NCBI RefSeq assembly: GCF_002159975.1
Contig: NZ_NFJR01000003.1
Span: 1 to 64,000 of the forward strand
Source of the DNA: Barnesiella sp. An22
Lineage (GTDB): Bacteria; Bacteroidota; Bacteroidia; Bacteroidales; Barnesiellaceae
Direction of reading: 5' to 3'
DNA: 64,000 nt
Below, one piece after another: positions 40,606-49,022 of this stretch. The position numbers were made by a program, and so were the translations under genes. The notes under the pieces were generated by a model that was given only the letters and a program-made list of their open reading frames with translations, did no database searches and was not told the DNA's origin. The number at the start of each line of letters is the position of its first letter. Positions within the stretch are counted from its first letter, which is position 1.

Positions 40606-41502
40606 ATGGACAAAACATGTATCGAAAGTTTCACCCACAAACAACTGAAAAAGTTAGTCGAAATCAAACATTCCACCGGACTGGAAGACAGCCTCATCAT
40701 TATCGAGAACGACCGCCCCGACATCGACTTCTTCAAATACCCGTGCCGTATAGACTCGCTGGTAGCACTGGTATGCCTGTCGGGTGAGATGACAATCAAC
40801 ATCAATTTGAACGAATATCACATCCAGCCGGGCACCATGATATTGAATCTACCCGAAAACATCGTACAGCTGAATAGCGAGCAGCAGTGTTCCTTTTACG
40901 GGATTTCAGTGACCCGTTCGTTTTTTGAGAAAGTTCAAATCAATTTCAGCGACATCATTCCCGTATACTCTCAATTACGAAACGAGCCTTGCCTACGACT
41001 CTCCAAAGACGAAATCGAAATCTTCTGCAAGTTCATATCGTTGATCAAGCTCATCAGCCAATCGACAGAAGGGAGTAAAAAGATGGAAACACTCCAAAAC
41101 CTGGGAGCCGCGCTCATCTGGCAACTGTACGACCTGATTCTGAACTACCCCCCTGTCTCCAAAAACGAAAATAAAAAAAAACGTCAAGAGATTATCTTCG
41201 GGCGATTCATCGCTCTGCTCTCGCAATACCACATGCAGGAACGAAGCGTTACCTTCTATGCCGAACAGTTGTGCATCACGCCCAAATATTTCTCGACGCT
41301 GGTCAAGAAACTGTCGGGCAAATCGGCGGCACAGTGGATAGACAACTATGTGATACTCGAAGCGAAAAACCTGCTGAAATACTCCGATATGAGTATCCAG
41401 GAGATTGCCTACCAACTGAACTTCTCGACCCAATCGTTTTTCGGGAAATACTTCAAACACCAGACTGGCATGTCGCCTACCGAATACCGGAATAAAGTGT
41501 AA
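40606..41502 (+). CDS. AraC-family transcriptional regulator
   Basis: This 298-residue regulator has an N-terminal sensing domain with a cupin-like stretch (GEMTININLNEYHIQPGTMILNLPENIV) and a C-terminal AraC DNA-binding domain with two helix-turn-helix units (SVTFYAEQLCITPKYFSTLVKKLSG and MSIQEIAYQLNFSTQSFFGKYFKHQTGMSPTEYR). It is divergent from the RND efflux operon, the most likely target. The inducing signal is unknown. Confidence 0.92.
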   Translation: MDKTCIESFTHKQLKKLVEIKHSTGLEDSLIIIENDRPDIDFFKYPCRIDSLVALVCLSGEMTININLNEYHIQPGTMILNLPENIVQLNSEQQCSFYGISVTRSFFEKVQINFSDIIPVYSQLRNEPCLRLSKDEIEIFCKFISLIKLISQSTEGSKKMETLQNLGAALIWQLYDLILNYPPVSKNENKKKRQEIIFGRFIALLSQYHMQERSVTFYAEQLCITPKYFSTLVKKLSGKSAAQWIDNYVILEAKNLLKYSDMSIQEIAYQLNFSTQSFFGKYFKHQTGMSPTEYRNKV

Positions 41503-41544
41503 ACAGGCCGAGAATGCGGCTTTACCGACGATTACCACTCCGCC

Positions 41545-41630
41545 CCCCCCCTTGTAGTCGATGCCGGCCCGCCGGGCCTGTATGGGCTAGAGGTCGCGGC
41601 AAGTGCGGTAGAGGCAGTCTTTACACCTTT
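41545..41630 (-). pseudogene. Decayed copy of DUF5131 gene 3' end
   Basis: Read on the minus strand the segment encodes D-C-L-Y-R-T-C-R-D-L-stop-P-I-Q, then ARRAGIDYKGG, matching DGRLYRIRREF..., ARRAGIDYEGG of the intact gene at 43186-43917. A nonsense codon interrupts it. On DNA level the two stretches share most bases, including GTAGTCGAT[A/G]CCGGCCCGC. No other part of the gene is present here. Confidence 0.75.
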
Positions 41631-41720
41631 TATTTGCAAAGACCAAGAAATTTGCCGAATATTGCATATCCATCTCGTATTCCTTTTTTATCTATCCACA
41701 AATAAAATACCTTGAAAGAA

Positions 41721-43172
41721 ATGACACTCCAACAAGAATTACAGAAATTCGGTCTCTCACAAGAGAGCCGCAACGATATACTGCACGGCAGCACCGCTGC
41801 ACCTAAAGAGTTTGAACAGATAGCACAAGTAGCCCTGTCGGGATACTTTCTCGTCCAGGGGACCGACCGAAAGATAATCGTTCGCCCCACCTGCGTAGAA
41901 TTTTATTATCACGAAGAGTGGGACAATGGTATCAAAGACTTCATTGTTTATCATCGCAACAGCAAAACTTCATTGCCTTCCACATTCCCTTTAGGTGTAC
42001 TTCACAATCATGTATCGGGTATAGATATTACTTTCGAGAGGGGAAACGATGCCCAAAATGCCGTTCGAGCATCTATGCTTATCCGGGAATATGAAATCGA
42101 TGGTAAGAACGAAGAGCGCTCTACACTCCTCTACGAGGCGTTATATCAACAGGCTTCGATTTTCGACGGCATATCGGTAAAGTGGGTAGATGGTGAGAAA
42201 ATGGTAGATGTAACCTCCTACCCTCGCAAAAACGTAGCCCTATACGACGAGAACGGTATCAAAATGGAGGCTTCGAAATACCCAGACAGGCCTCGCACCG
42301 CAGACAAGAAATATATACAAGACCCTCGCCGTTGGCAATTCAGACGAAAAATTGTTTCTGATGCAGACACCAATATAGTCTATATCTCATCGTGGTTGAA
42401 AGACGAGTGCCCGCATTTCTATCCTCATTTTTTAGAAGCTCTTAAAGAGAACGACATTCCCTTTAAGATTATGAAGCGTACCAACGACATATGGGCTCGC
42501 GACTATATGCCCATACAGATTTATGACAATCGTTTCGTGCAATACAGTTATAATCCCGACTACCTGCAAGAGAAGCAAGAAGACCGGGAATCGATTACCG
42601 ATGTTGACGCAGTCTGTCAAGAAATAGGAATCGAATGCGTTAAAACCGACTTGATAATCGATGGCGGCAATGTGGTAAAGGCCGGGCAATACATTATTAT
42701 GACCGAAAAAGTCTATAAGGAAAACCCGAACCTTACCCCCGCTGAAATACGAAACCAACTACGCAAGCTATTTCATTGCGACTTAATCATGTTGCCTTGG
42801 GACAAGAATGAAAAATATGGTCATGCCGATGGAATTGTCAAAGCCATAGACGACCACACGGTATTGCTCACCAACTATGCCGATTATAATCCCCAAATAA
42901 CAGAACGATTTTCAAAGATACTTAGTCAATATCTTGATGTACAAACCCTGAACTATACCGTTAAAAGCAACGATTATAACTGGGCTTACATCAATTTCTT
43001 ACGTGTAGGAGATGTTATTATCCTGCCGGGGCTCAACATACCAGAAGACCAACAAGCTCTGCAACAAATCAAGAAATATTATCCTTCGTGTAAAGTTATT
43101 CAGATCGACTCATTAGAAGTGGTAAAAAAAGATGGTGCCTTGAATTGTATAACCTGGAATATCAAAAAATAA
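41721..43172 (+). CDS. Two-domain protein: unknown N-domain + agmatine deiminase-like
   Basis: This 483-residue cytoplasmic protein starts at ATG 41721 (a TTG at 41712 is possible). Residues about 195-483 match the peptidyl-arginine/agmatine deiminase fold: NDIWARDYMPIQ, DGGNVV, the catalytic His in GHADGIV and the nucleophile Cys476 in GALNCITW. So the domain looks active, converting a guanidino or amidine substrate to a ureido product. Residues 1-185 are an extra domain (GYFLVQGTDRKIIVRPT, HVSGIDITFERG, AVRASMLIREYEI) that faintly resembles alkyladenine DNA glycosylase but which I cannot assign. It has a terminal copy of the neighbouring DUF5131 gene on its 5' side and the whole gene on its 3' side. 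Confidence 0.8.
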   Translation: MTLQQELQKFGLSQESRNDILHGSTAAPKEFEQIAQVALSGYFLVQGTDRKIIVRPTCVEFYYHEEWDNGIKDFIVYHRNSKTSLPSTFPLGVLHNHVSGIDITFERGNDAQNAVRASMLIREYEIDGKNEERSTLLYEALYQQASIFDGISVKWVDGEKMVDVTSYPRKNVALYDENGIKMEASKYPDRPRTADKKYIQDPRRWQFRRKIVSDADTNIVYISSWLKDECPHFYPHFLEALKENDIPFKIMKRTNDIWARDYMPIQIYDNRFVQYSYNPDYLQEKQEDRESITDVDAVCQEIGIECVKTDLIIDGGNVVKAGQYIIMTEKVYKENPNLTPAEIRNQLRKLFHCDLIMLPWDKNEKYGHADGIVKAIDDHTVLLTNYADYNPQITERFSKILSQYLDVQTLNYTVKSNDYNWAYINFLRVGDVIILPGLNIPEDQQALQQIKKYYPSCKVIQIDSLEVVKKDGALNCITWNIKK

Positions 43173-43185
43173 GTTTTACAAAATA

Positions 43186-43917
43186 CTATCCCGATTCACC
43201 CCCCTCGTAGTCGATACCGGCCCGCCGGGCCTGCGAGTGCTGGAACTCCCGGCGTATGCGGTAGAGACGGCCGTCTTTGCGAAGCCGGGCGCCTGTCTGG
43301 TGGAAATTGAAGGGGACTCCCTGCTCCATGCATTGGCGACGGATGTCGAGCACCCAGTCATAGTCGCACACGCGGGCCTCGTTGCCCGACTCGCCCCCTA
43401 CCGAAACTTCTTCGATGCCGCCGTCAAGCAGGCCATGAAAATCGAGAGGGCCCAGCAACGGTGCACAGAAGAGGAGCCGATGCCGTATGGGCAGAGACTT
43501 GAAGAGGGGTAGCCGGCGGTCGAGCTGCTCTTGATTTTCGATGGTGCAGGCGATGGTCACCTGGGGGTAGCCGTCGCCCCAGTCGGCGGGCAGAGCCACT
43601 CCGAAACGGTCGATGCGCTTGGTGGGGATGATGAACGACAGGTCGCTGCGGTGGCGTATCATGGCCCAGGCTTCGGCACGCCACGGGTCGGCCTCGGCAA
43701 GAAAGAAGTCGGAGGTGAAACAGGTATAGACCTGCTCGCCCGAGGGTATGCGGTAGTCGCCGTTCCGCTTGCGCCTCAACGGCAGGTCGAAGGCCGCCGT
43801 GCGCGAGACCACACGGCTGTCTTTGTCGTACAGACTGTCCTGCCGATAGACGTAGCAGTATCTGCATCCTTCGCTTATCTTGTGGCAACCGTGCCACAAA
43901 TTCCACATGACCGACAT
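43186..43917 (-). CDS. DUF5131 (phage Gp37/Gp68-like) protein
   Basis: This 243-residue protein has the pattern C-x6-C-x2-C at its N-terminus (GCHKISEGCRYCY, Cys11, Cys18, Cys21), similar to an iron-sulfur cluster site, and WNLWHGCH as in DUF5131 proteins. Later motifs are FTSDFFLAEADPWRAEAWAMI, FIIPTKRIDRF, ACTIENQEQLDRRLP and VGGESG. The family is related by shape to radical-SAM barrels and found on phages and chromosomes; its activity is not established. A full promoter precedes it. The 3' end converges on the deiminase gene with 13 bases between them. Confidence 0.87.
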   Translation of the reverse strand: MSVMWNLWHGCHKISEGCRYCYVYRQDSLYDKDSRVVSRTAAFDLPLRRKRNGDYRIPSGEQVYTCFTSDFFLAEADPWRAEAWAMIRHRSDLSFIIPTKRIDRFGVALPADWGDGYPQVTIACTIENQEQLDRRLPLFKSLPIRHRLLFCAPLLGPLDFHGLLDGGIEEVSVGGESGNEARVCDYDWVLDIRRQCMEQGVPFNFHQTGARLRKDGRLYRIRREFQHSQARRAGIDYEGGESG

Positions 43918-43965
43918 ATCTGTTTCTGGTTTCGGGTAGCCAACAGGCTATTCCCCCCCGTAAAA

Positions 43966-43996
43966 CAAAGGTAGTGCAACCGGGCGAAAATTCAAA
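43966..43996 (-). promoter_or_regulatory. Promoter of DUF5131 gene
   Basis: On the minus strand TTTG (43993-43996), 19 bases and TACCTTTG (43966-43973) match the consensus fully, 48 bases before the ATG. Confidence 0.75.
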
Positions 43997-44059
43997 GCGT
44001 GAATGGCCCGATTCGCCTCCCCCCCCAAATACCTTGGTTGAAACCACTGCCAACGGTGA

Positions 44060-44104
44060 GAAAAAACAAGGGCGGTGCGCCTCCAGCGAGGAAGCGCACC
44101 GCCC
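44060..44104 (-). terminator. Terminator of decarboxylase operon
   Basis: On the minus strand a perfect 10-base stem GGGCGGTGCG / CGCACCGCCC with a 15-base loop is followed by TTGTTTTTT. It lies 27 bases after the oadB stop. Confidence 0.8.
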
Positions 44105-44130
44105 GAATGTATCATAACTCTGCAGAGAGA

Positions 44131-45288
44131 TTACGAGAGGAAGCCGAGCAGCACACCGGCGGCAACAGCCGAACCGATGACACCGGCTACGTTGGGACCC
44201 ATGGCATGCATCAACAAGTAGTTGGTCGAGTCATATTCGAGACCAAGGTTGTTGGAGATACGAGCCGACATCGGTACAGCCGAAACACCGGCGTTACCGA
44301 TAAGCGGGTTGATTTTCTTGCTCTTGGGCAACACGAGATTGAAAATTTTCACAAACAATACACCCGAAGCCGAAGCAATGACGAAAGCCATGAAACCAAG
44401 AGCGAAGATACCGAGCGTGCTGGGGGTGAGGAACTCGGAAGCCTGAGTAGAGGCTCCTACCGTTACACCCAACAGAATGGTAATCGTGTCGCACAAGGGG
44501 CCGCTTGCGGTCTTGGCCAAACGCGAGGTAACACCGCTCTCACGCAACAGGTTGCCGAAGAAAAGCATACCCAACAGGGGCAAGCCCGACGGAACCAGGA
44601 AGCAGGTGAGCAGCAACCCGACGATGGGGAACATGATTTTCTCGTTTTGCGAAACGGCACGCGCCGGTTTCATACGAATTACACGCTCCTTTTTCGTGGT
44701 CATCAAACGCATGATAGGCGGCTGGATTACCGGGACAAGTGCCATATACGAGTAAGCCGAAACGGCTATGGCACCCATGAGGTTAGGAGCCAATTTCGAC
44801 GAAAGGAAGATGGCCGTAGGACCGTCGGCACCACCGATGATGGCAATGGCACCGGCTTGGTCGGGGGTAAACCCGAGAGCCAAGGCGACCATATAGGCCC
44901 CGAAGATACCGAACTGGGCAGCAGCACCCACCAGCATCAGTTTGGGGTTGGCGATAAGCGACGAAAAGTCGGTCATGGCACCAATGCCCAAAAATACCAA
45001 CGGGGGATACCAACCGGCACTCACTCCCTGATAGAGGATATTGAGCACCGAACCCTCTTCATAAATACCAACCTCGAGACCGGCATCGATTTTAAAAGGA
45101 ATATTCCCGATAAGAATACCGAAACCGATGGGTACCAGCAACATGGGCTCGAAATTTTTCTTTATCGCCAAATAGATAAAGAACAAGCCCACCACAATCA
45201 TAGCCAGGTGCGGGAGGGTACAGTTGGCAAAGCCGGTATACTCCCAGAACTGGACTAAGTTATCTCCTAAGAAATCTATAAATCCCAT
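44131..45288 (-). CDS. oadB: Na+-translocating decarboxylase beta subunit
   Basis: This 385-residue membrane protein with about nine to eleven helices is the beta subunit of the sodium-pumping decarboxylase family (OadB/MmdB/GcdB). Recognisable are GADGPTAIFLSSKLAPNLMGAIAVSAYSYMAL with the conserved aspartate for sodium passage, GNLLRESGVTSRLAKTASGPL and NPLIGNAGVSAVPMSARISN. The start is set at ATG 45288, since an upstream TTG is not needed. It couples decarboxylation of biotin-bound CO2 to sodium export. It is the last gene of the methylmalonyl-CoA operon, 4 bases after the biotin carrier gene. Confidence 0.94.
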   Translation of the reverse strand: MGFIDFLGDNLVQFWEYTGFANCTLPHLAMIVVGLFFIYLAIKKNFEPMLLVPIGFGILIGNIPFKIDAGLEVGIYEEGSVLNILYQGVSAGWYPPLVFLGIGAMTDFSSLIANPKLMLVGAAAQFGIFGAYMVALALGFTPDQAGAIAIIGGADGPTAIFLSSKLAPNLMGAIAVSAYSYMALVPVIQPPIMRLMTTKKERVIRMKPARAVSQNEKIMFPIVGLLLTCFLVPSGLPLLGMLFFGNLLRESGVTSRLAKTASGPLCDTITILLGVTVGASTQASEFLTPSTLGIFALGFMAFVIASASGVLFVKIFNLVLPKSKKINPLIGNAGVSAVPMSARISNNLGLEYDSTNYLLMHAMGPNVAGVIGSAVAAGVLLGFLS

Positions 45289-45292
45289 AGTC

Positions 45293-45721
45293 TTACTCAA
45301 TTATGATAAGTTCGGTTCCTTCGAGTACCGAATCACCTTTATTTACTTTGATGGCCGTCACTTTACCGCTCTTGATGGCGTTGATGTTGTTTTCCATCTT
45401 CATGGCTTCCAGGATAAGCACGGCCTGGCCTGCGCTCACCGTATCGCCAACTTTCACCAAAATATCGTTCACAACACCGGGCAACGGCGATTTCACGGCG
45501 TCGGCACCCGAGTTGACAGTGGGTTTGGCGATAACGGGCTCACCCGTAGCAGTACGCGGAGCCGACGAGGGCTTGGGCGTAGAAACCTTTACAGGAGCAG
45601 CCTCTTCCATCTGTACTTTGTAAGTGGTACCGTTCACCTCGACATGGGCAATGTTTTTCTCAATTTCGCCAACAGAAACCTTATAGAGGTTACCGTTGAT
45701 TTTATACTTATACTCTTTCAT
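45293..45721 (-). CDS. mmdC: Biotin carrier subunit of decarboxylase
   Basis: This 142-residue protein has a C-terminal biotinyl domain with LEAMKMENN; Lys108 is the biotinylation site. A proline/alanine-rich linker (KVSTPKPSSAPRTATGEPVIAKP) separates it from an N-terminal half of the usual MmdC type (MKEYKYKINGNLYKVSVGEIEKN). It shuttles the carboxyl group from the carboxyltransferase to the membrane beta subunit. Confidence 0.92.
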   Translation of the reverse strand: MKEYKYKINGNLYKVSVGEIEKNIAHVEVNGTTYKVQMEEAAPVKVSTPKPSSAPRTATGEPVIAKPTVNSGADAVKSPLPGVVNDILVKVGDTVSAGQAVLILEAMKMENNINAIKSGKVTAIKVNKGDSVLEGTELIIIE

Positions 45722-45748
45722 AAGTTTGTTTAATCGTTTTTTGGGGGA

Positions 45749-46663
45749 TTACTTTTTAGAGGGAATTTCACGCAGCGAATAAATCTTGGAGTTCCAAGGC
45801 GAGTAGGCTTTCTTCACCTTGTTGATGGTGAGGATTGTGTCTTCTACGTCGTGGGCTTCGAGATGCTGGTACAGAGCCATGGCGATAGCGGCATATACCT
45901 CGCCTGCCTCGCGGCCGAAGCCTTTCTCCTTGGCCTCTTCTTTATCGGAAATACCATGTACTCGCATAGCATTGCGCTTCTTGATGAGAACCGAGATTTG
46001 CCCGATAAGACGGAACAACAGGTAGAGCAGCAACAAACCGGCAAATACGATAGCCATGGCCATGATTGCCATACCCACCCCGAAGGGGTCGTGCTCGGTA
46101 AACATATCGATTTTCACATTCTTGTCGAGCGTAATGTTGTTGGTACTCGGCGTTACATAGCCCGACTGCTCGTTTCCGCCCTTGATTACCCAATGGCCCA
46201 CACCGTCTTCGTAGCGGGCATAGGAGTGGTCGGTGGGAATCCCTGCCGGAACCGTCACCGAGTCGATGAGGTCACGACCGTTGGAATCGTAGAGACCAAT
46301 CCAGTTGTCTTTGTCGGGGTCGAGCGTAAAATTCACGTGGAATGTTCCCCTGTTAGGCTTGCCGTCGGCCCAGAAAAGCACATGTTGCCGAGGCGGCATC
46401 TCGGTGAGAACATCGCCCTTGGGAATAGGATATTTCTTGGGATTGTTCTTGTCGTTGGTCAAGTAGCAGCTGCGCACATCGACGGTACCAAAGGTGGTAT
46501 TGAAAATCTCTATCCAGGCCGACTGACAGCCGTAGTCGTCCTGATAGTTGTTTTCGTTGGTCACCAGCACCTCGTTGATACGCAAGCCTTTCCTTCCCTG
46601 TGCCCATACCGACGATACCATGAAGGCAGCGAACAGGAATATCCCTAAAATTTTTTTATTCAT
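45749..46663 (-). CDS. OadG-family subunit with lamin-tail domain
   Basis: This 304-residue protein is made of a signal peptide (MNKKILGIFLFAAFMVSSVWA), a lamin-tail-like beta domain (RKGLRINEVLVTNENNYQDDYGCQSAWIEIFNTTFGTVDVRSCYLTND, about residues 25-150), a membrane helix (GVGMAIMAMAIVFAGLLLLYLLFRLIG, about 195-220) and a charged cytoplasmic tail, as in gamma/delta subunits of sodium-pumping decarboxylases. The lamin-tail addition occurs in Bacteroidetes OadG proteins and may stabilise the complex from the periplasmic side. It lies between mmdA and mmdC. Confidence 0.87.
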   Translation of the reverse strand: MNKKILGIFLFAAFMVSSVWAQGRKGLRINEVLVTNENNYQDDYGCQSAWIEIFNTTFGTVDVRSCYLTNDKNNPKKYPIPKGDVLTEMPPRQHVLFWADGKPNRGTFHVNFTLDPDKDNWIGLYDSNGRDLIDSVTVPAGIPTDHSYARYEDGVGHWVIKGGNEQSGYVTPSTNNITLDKNVKIDMFTEHDPFGVGMAIMAMAIVFAGLLLLYLLFRLIGQISVLIKKRNAMRVHGISDKEEAKEKGFGREAGEVYAAIAMALYQHLEAHDVEDTILTINKVKKAYSPWNSKIYSLREIPSKK

Positions 46664-46684
46664 TGTCGTTATACTTTAAAGGTA

Positions 46685-48238
46685 TTACAAAGGAATATTA
46701 CCGTGCTTTTTAGCCGGATTGGTTAATTTCTTGGTCTGCAACTGTTGCAAGGCACGAATGATGCGGAAACGCGTGTTGCGAGGCTCGATTACGTCGTCGA
46801 TGTAACCATACTTGGCTGCATTGTAAGGATTGGCAAACAGTTTGGTATACTCGGCTTCTTTCTCGGCCATGAACTTGGCGGGGTCTTCGGCCTCTTTGGC
46901 TTCTTTGGCATAGAGCACCTCTACGGCACCGGCACCACCCATTACGGCGATTTCGGCAGTAGGCCAAGCGTAGTTCATGTCGCCACGCAGTTGTTTACAA
47001 CTCATCACGATGTGCGAACCGCCATAGGACTTGCGCAGTGTGATGGTGACTTTGGGCACCGTAGCTTCGCCGTAGGCGTAAAGCAGTTTGGCACCGTGCA
47101 GAATCACACCGTTGTATTCTTGTCCCGTACCCGGCAAGAATCCCGGCACGTCGACGAGGCTGACGATAGGAATGTTGAAGGCGTCGCAGAAGCGAACGAA
47201 ACGAGCGGCCTTGCGCGAAGCGTTGCTGTCGAGCACACCGGCCAGGTATTTGGGCTGGTTGGCTACGATACCTACCGACTGTCCGTTGAAGCGGGCGAAA
47301 CCGATGATGATGTTCTTGGCGTAATCGCGTTGGATTTCGAGGAACTCGCCATTGTCGATGATGGCACCAATTACCTCATACATGTCATAAGGACGGTTGG
47401 GGCTATCGGGGATAATCTCGTTGAGCGAGTCTTCGAGACGGTCGATGGGGTCGTTGCAGGGAACGAGGGGAGCCTCTTCGAGGTTGTTTTGAGGGATATA
47501 GCTGATGAGCTTGCGAATAATAGCCAGTGCCTCTTCGCCGTTTTCGGCAGCAAAGTGAGCTACACCCGATTTAACAGAGTGAACTTCGGCACCACCGAGG
47601 GCCTCTTGTGTTACATCCTCGCCCGTTACGGTTTTCACTACCTTCGGGCCGGTGAGGAACATGTAGGAGATACCTTTGGCCATGATCGTGAAGTCGGTCA
47701 AGGCAGGCGAATATACGGCACCACCGGCGCAGGGACCGAGGATAGCCGAAATCTGGGGAATCACACCCGAAGCCATGATGTTACGCTGGAAAATCTCGGC
47801 ATAACCGGCCAGGGCGTTGATACCCTCCTGGATACGGGCACCACCCGAGTCGTTCAGACCGATACAGGGCGCACCCATCTTCATGGCCATATCCATGACC
47901 TTGCAGATTTTCAAGGCCATCGTCTCGGACAAAGAACCGCCGAATACGGTAAAGTCCTGAGCGAATACATAAACAAGGCGGCCTTCGATCGTACCGTAAC
48001 CGGTTACGACGCCGTCGCCCAAAAACGATTTCTTCTCTTGACCGAAGTTGGTACATCTGTGTCGCACAAACATATCCAACTCTTCGAAGCTGCCTTCGTC
48101 GAGGAGTTGCGCAATACGTTCACGAGCCGTATATTTACCCTTCTCGTGTTGTTTATCGATGGCTTTTTGTCCACCACCCAGGCGAGCCTGAGCGCGCAGC
48201 TCAATCAGCTCCTGTACTTTTTCAAGTTGATTGCTCAT
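46685..48238 (-). CDS. mmdA: Methylmalonyl-CoA decarboxylase alpha (carboxyltransferase)
   Basis: This 517-residue carboxyltransferase subunit is homologous to MmdA and PccB. It contains the CoA and carboxyl-biotin binding halves: [37 protein letters not shown] and [33 protein letters not shown] with [14 protein letters not shown]. It moves the carboxyl group of (S)-methylmalonyl-CoA to biotin, yielding propionyl-CoA. The preceding epimerase gene supplies the substrate isomer. Confidence 0.93.
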   Translation of the reverse strand: MSNQLEKVQELIELRAQARLGGGQKAIDKQHEKGKYTARERIAQLLDEGSFEELDMFVRHRCTNFGQEKKSFLGDGVVTGYGTIEGRLVYVFAQDFTVFGGSLSETMALKICKVMDMAMKMGAPCIGLNDSGGARIQEGINALAGYAEIFQRNIMASGVIPQISAILGPCAGGAVYSPALTDFTIMAKGISYMFLTGPKVVKTVTGEDVTQEALGGAEVHSVKSGVAHFAAENGEEALAIIRKLISYIPQNNLEEAPLVPCNDPIDRLEDSLNEIIPDSPNRPYDMYEVIGAIIDNGEFLEIQRDYAKNIIIGFARFNGQSVGIVANQPKYLAGVLDSNASRKAARFVRFCDAFNIPIVSLVDVPGFLPGTGQEYNGVILHGAKLLYAYGEATVPKVTITLRKSYGGSHIVMSCKQLRGDMNYAWPTAEIAVMGGAGAVEVLYAKEAKEAEDPAKFMAEKEAEYTKLFANPYNAAKYGYIDDVIEPRNTRFRIIRALQQLQTKKLTNPAKKHGNIPL

Positions 48239-48243
48239 ATTTC

Positions 48244-48657
48244 TTATTTATTAGGGTCTTCACAAAGTTCGGTTAATACGCTGCAGGTCGATTTGGGGTG
48301 CAGGAAAGCGATGTTCAGCCCCTCGGCACCTTTGCGGGGAGCCTTGTCGATAAGGCGCACGCCCTTGGCTTCGACTTCGGCCAACGCATTGGCCACCCCG
48401 TCTTCGATAGCGAAAGCCAGGTGATGGATACCTTCGCCGCGTTTCTCTATGAACTTGGCTATTGTGCTGTCTTCGCTTGTGGGCTCCAGCAGCTCTATTT
48501 TTGTCTGTCCTACCTTGAAGAAGGCCGTCTTCACTTTCTGGTCGGGTACCTCTTCGATGGAATAACATTTGAGACCTAAAATGTTTTCGTAATAAGGAAT
48601 AGCTTCTTCGAGACTTTTCACAGCGATTCCTAAGTGTTCAATGTGAGAAATGTTCAT
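48244..48657 (-). CDS. mce: Methylmalonyl-CoA epimerase
   Basis: This 137-residue vicinal oxygen chelate protein has the motifs [35 protein letters not shown] and [17 protein letters not shown], giving the metal-binding His and Glu residues. It interconverts the R and S forms of methylmalonyl-CoA in the succinate-to-propionate pathway. It is the first gene of the operon, and the mmdA gene follows after 5 bases. Confidence 0.94.
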   Translation of the reverse strand: MNISHIEHLGIAVKSLEEAIPYYENILGLKCYSIEEVPDQKVKTAFFKVGQTKIELLEPTSEDSTIAKFIEKRGEGIHHLAFAIEDGVANALAEVEAKGVRLIDKAPRKGAEGLNIAFLHPKSTCSVLTELCEDPNK

Positions 48658-49022
48658 AATAATTAGTATTTAGTTAACTTATATTTTTTAGGCTACTGTT
48701 TTCACACCTATTATAAGATGGGCAAATTTACGTCATTTCGGTTTAATAACGAAATAAATCGGCGAAAATAAGCTGCCGGGCCATCAACCTTTTAGCCCCG
48801 CAGATGTTTTCTACACAGAGCCCCGCAGCCGCCTCCGGCCGATATGACAAATCGACAGCATTACTGACACGGGCGGCCGAAGTGCTTTTGGAAAAGACTG
48901 ACAAAAGCAACATTTTCGAGAGCCTCGTTTTTTGGCATGGCATTTGAATATTATGGAGTGTCGCTCGCAAGGGCGGCGGACAAATTAACTCTATTGAATA
49001 ACAAATAAAAAAGAATATAACT
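48658..49022. other. Divergent control region of mce operon and dnaK
   Basis: The region holds the mce promoter on the minus strand (see 48723-48754). On the plus strand, near dnaK, TTTTTTGGCATGGCATTTG followed by AATATTATGG (about 48929-48958) could contain the dnaK promoter, but it does not match the usual consensus well. No CIRCE inverted repeat (TTAGCACTC-N9-GAGTGCTAA) is seen. I find no gene here. Confidence 0.55.
48723..48754 (-). promoter_or_regulatory. Promoter of mce-mmdA-oadG-mmdC-oadB operon
   Basis: On the minus strand TAAATTTG (48723-48730) matches the -7 box; TTTCG (48750-48754) lies at about the right distance as a weaker -33 box. The leader is about 60 bases. Confidence 0.6.

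Noticed and set aside
39414-40805. Adaptor protein start at 40805
   Set aside because: The lipoprotein signal begins at 40448 and the longer frame would run through the divergent AraC promoter.
48658-49022. CIRCE/HrcA control of dnaK
   Set aside because: No TTAGCACTC-N9-GAGTGCTAA inverted repeat is visible upstream of dnaK.
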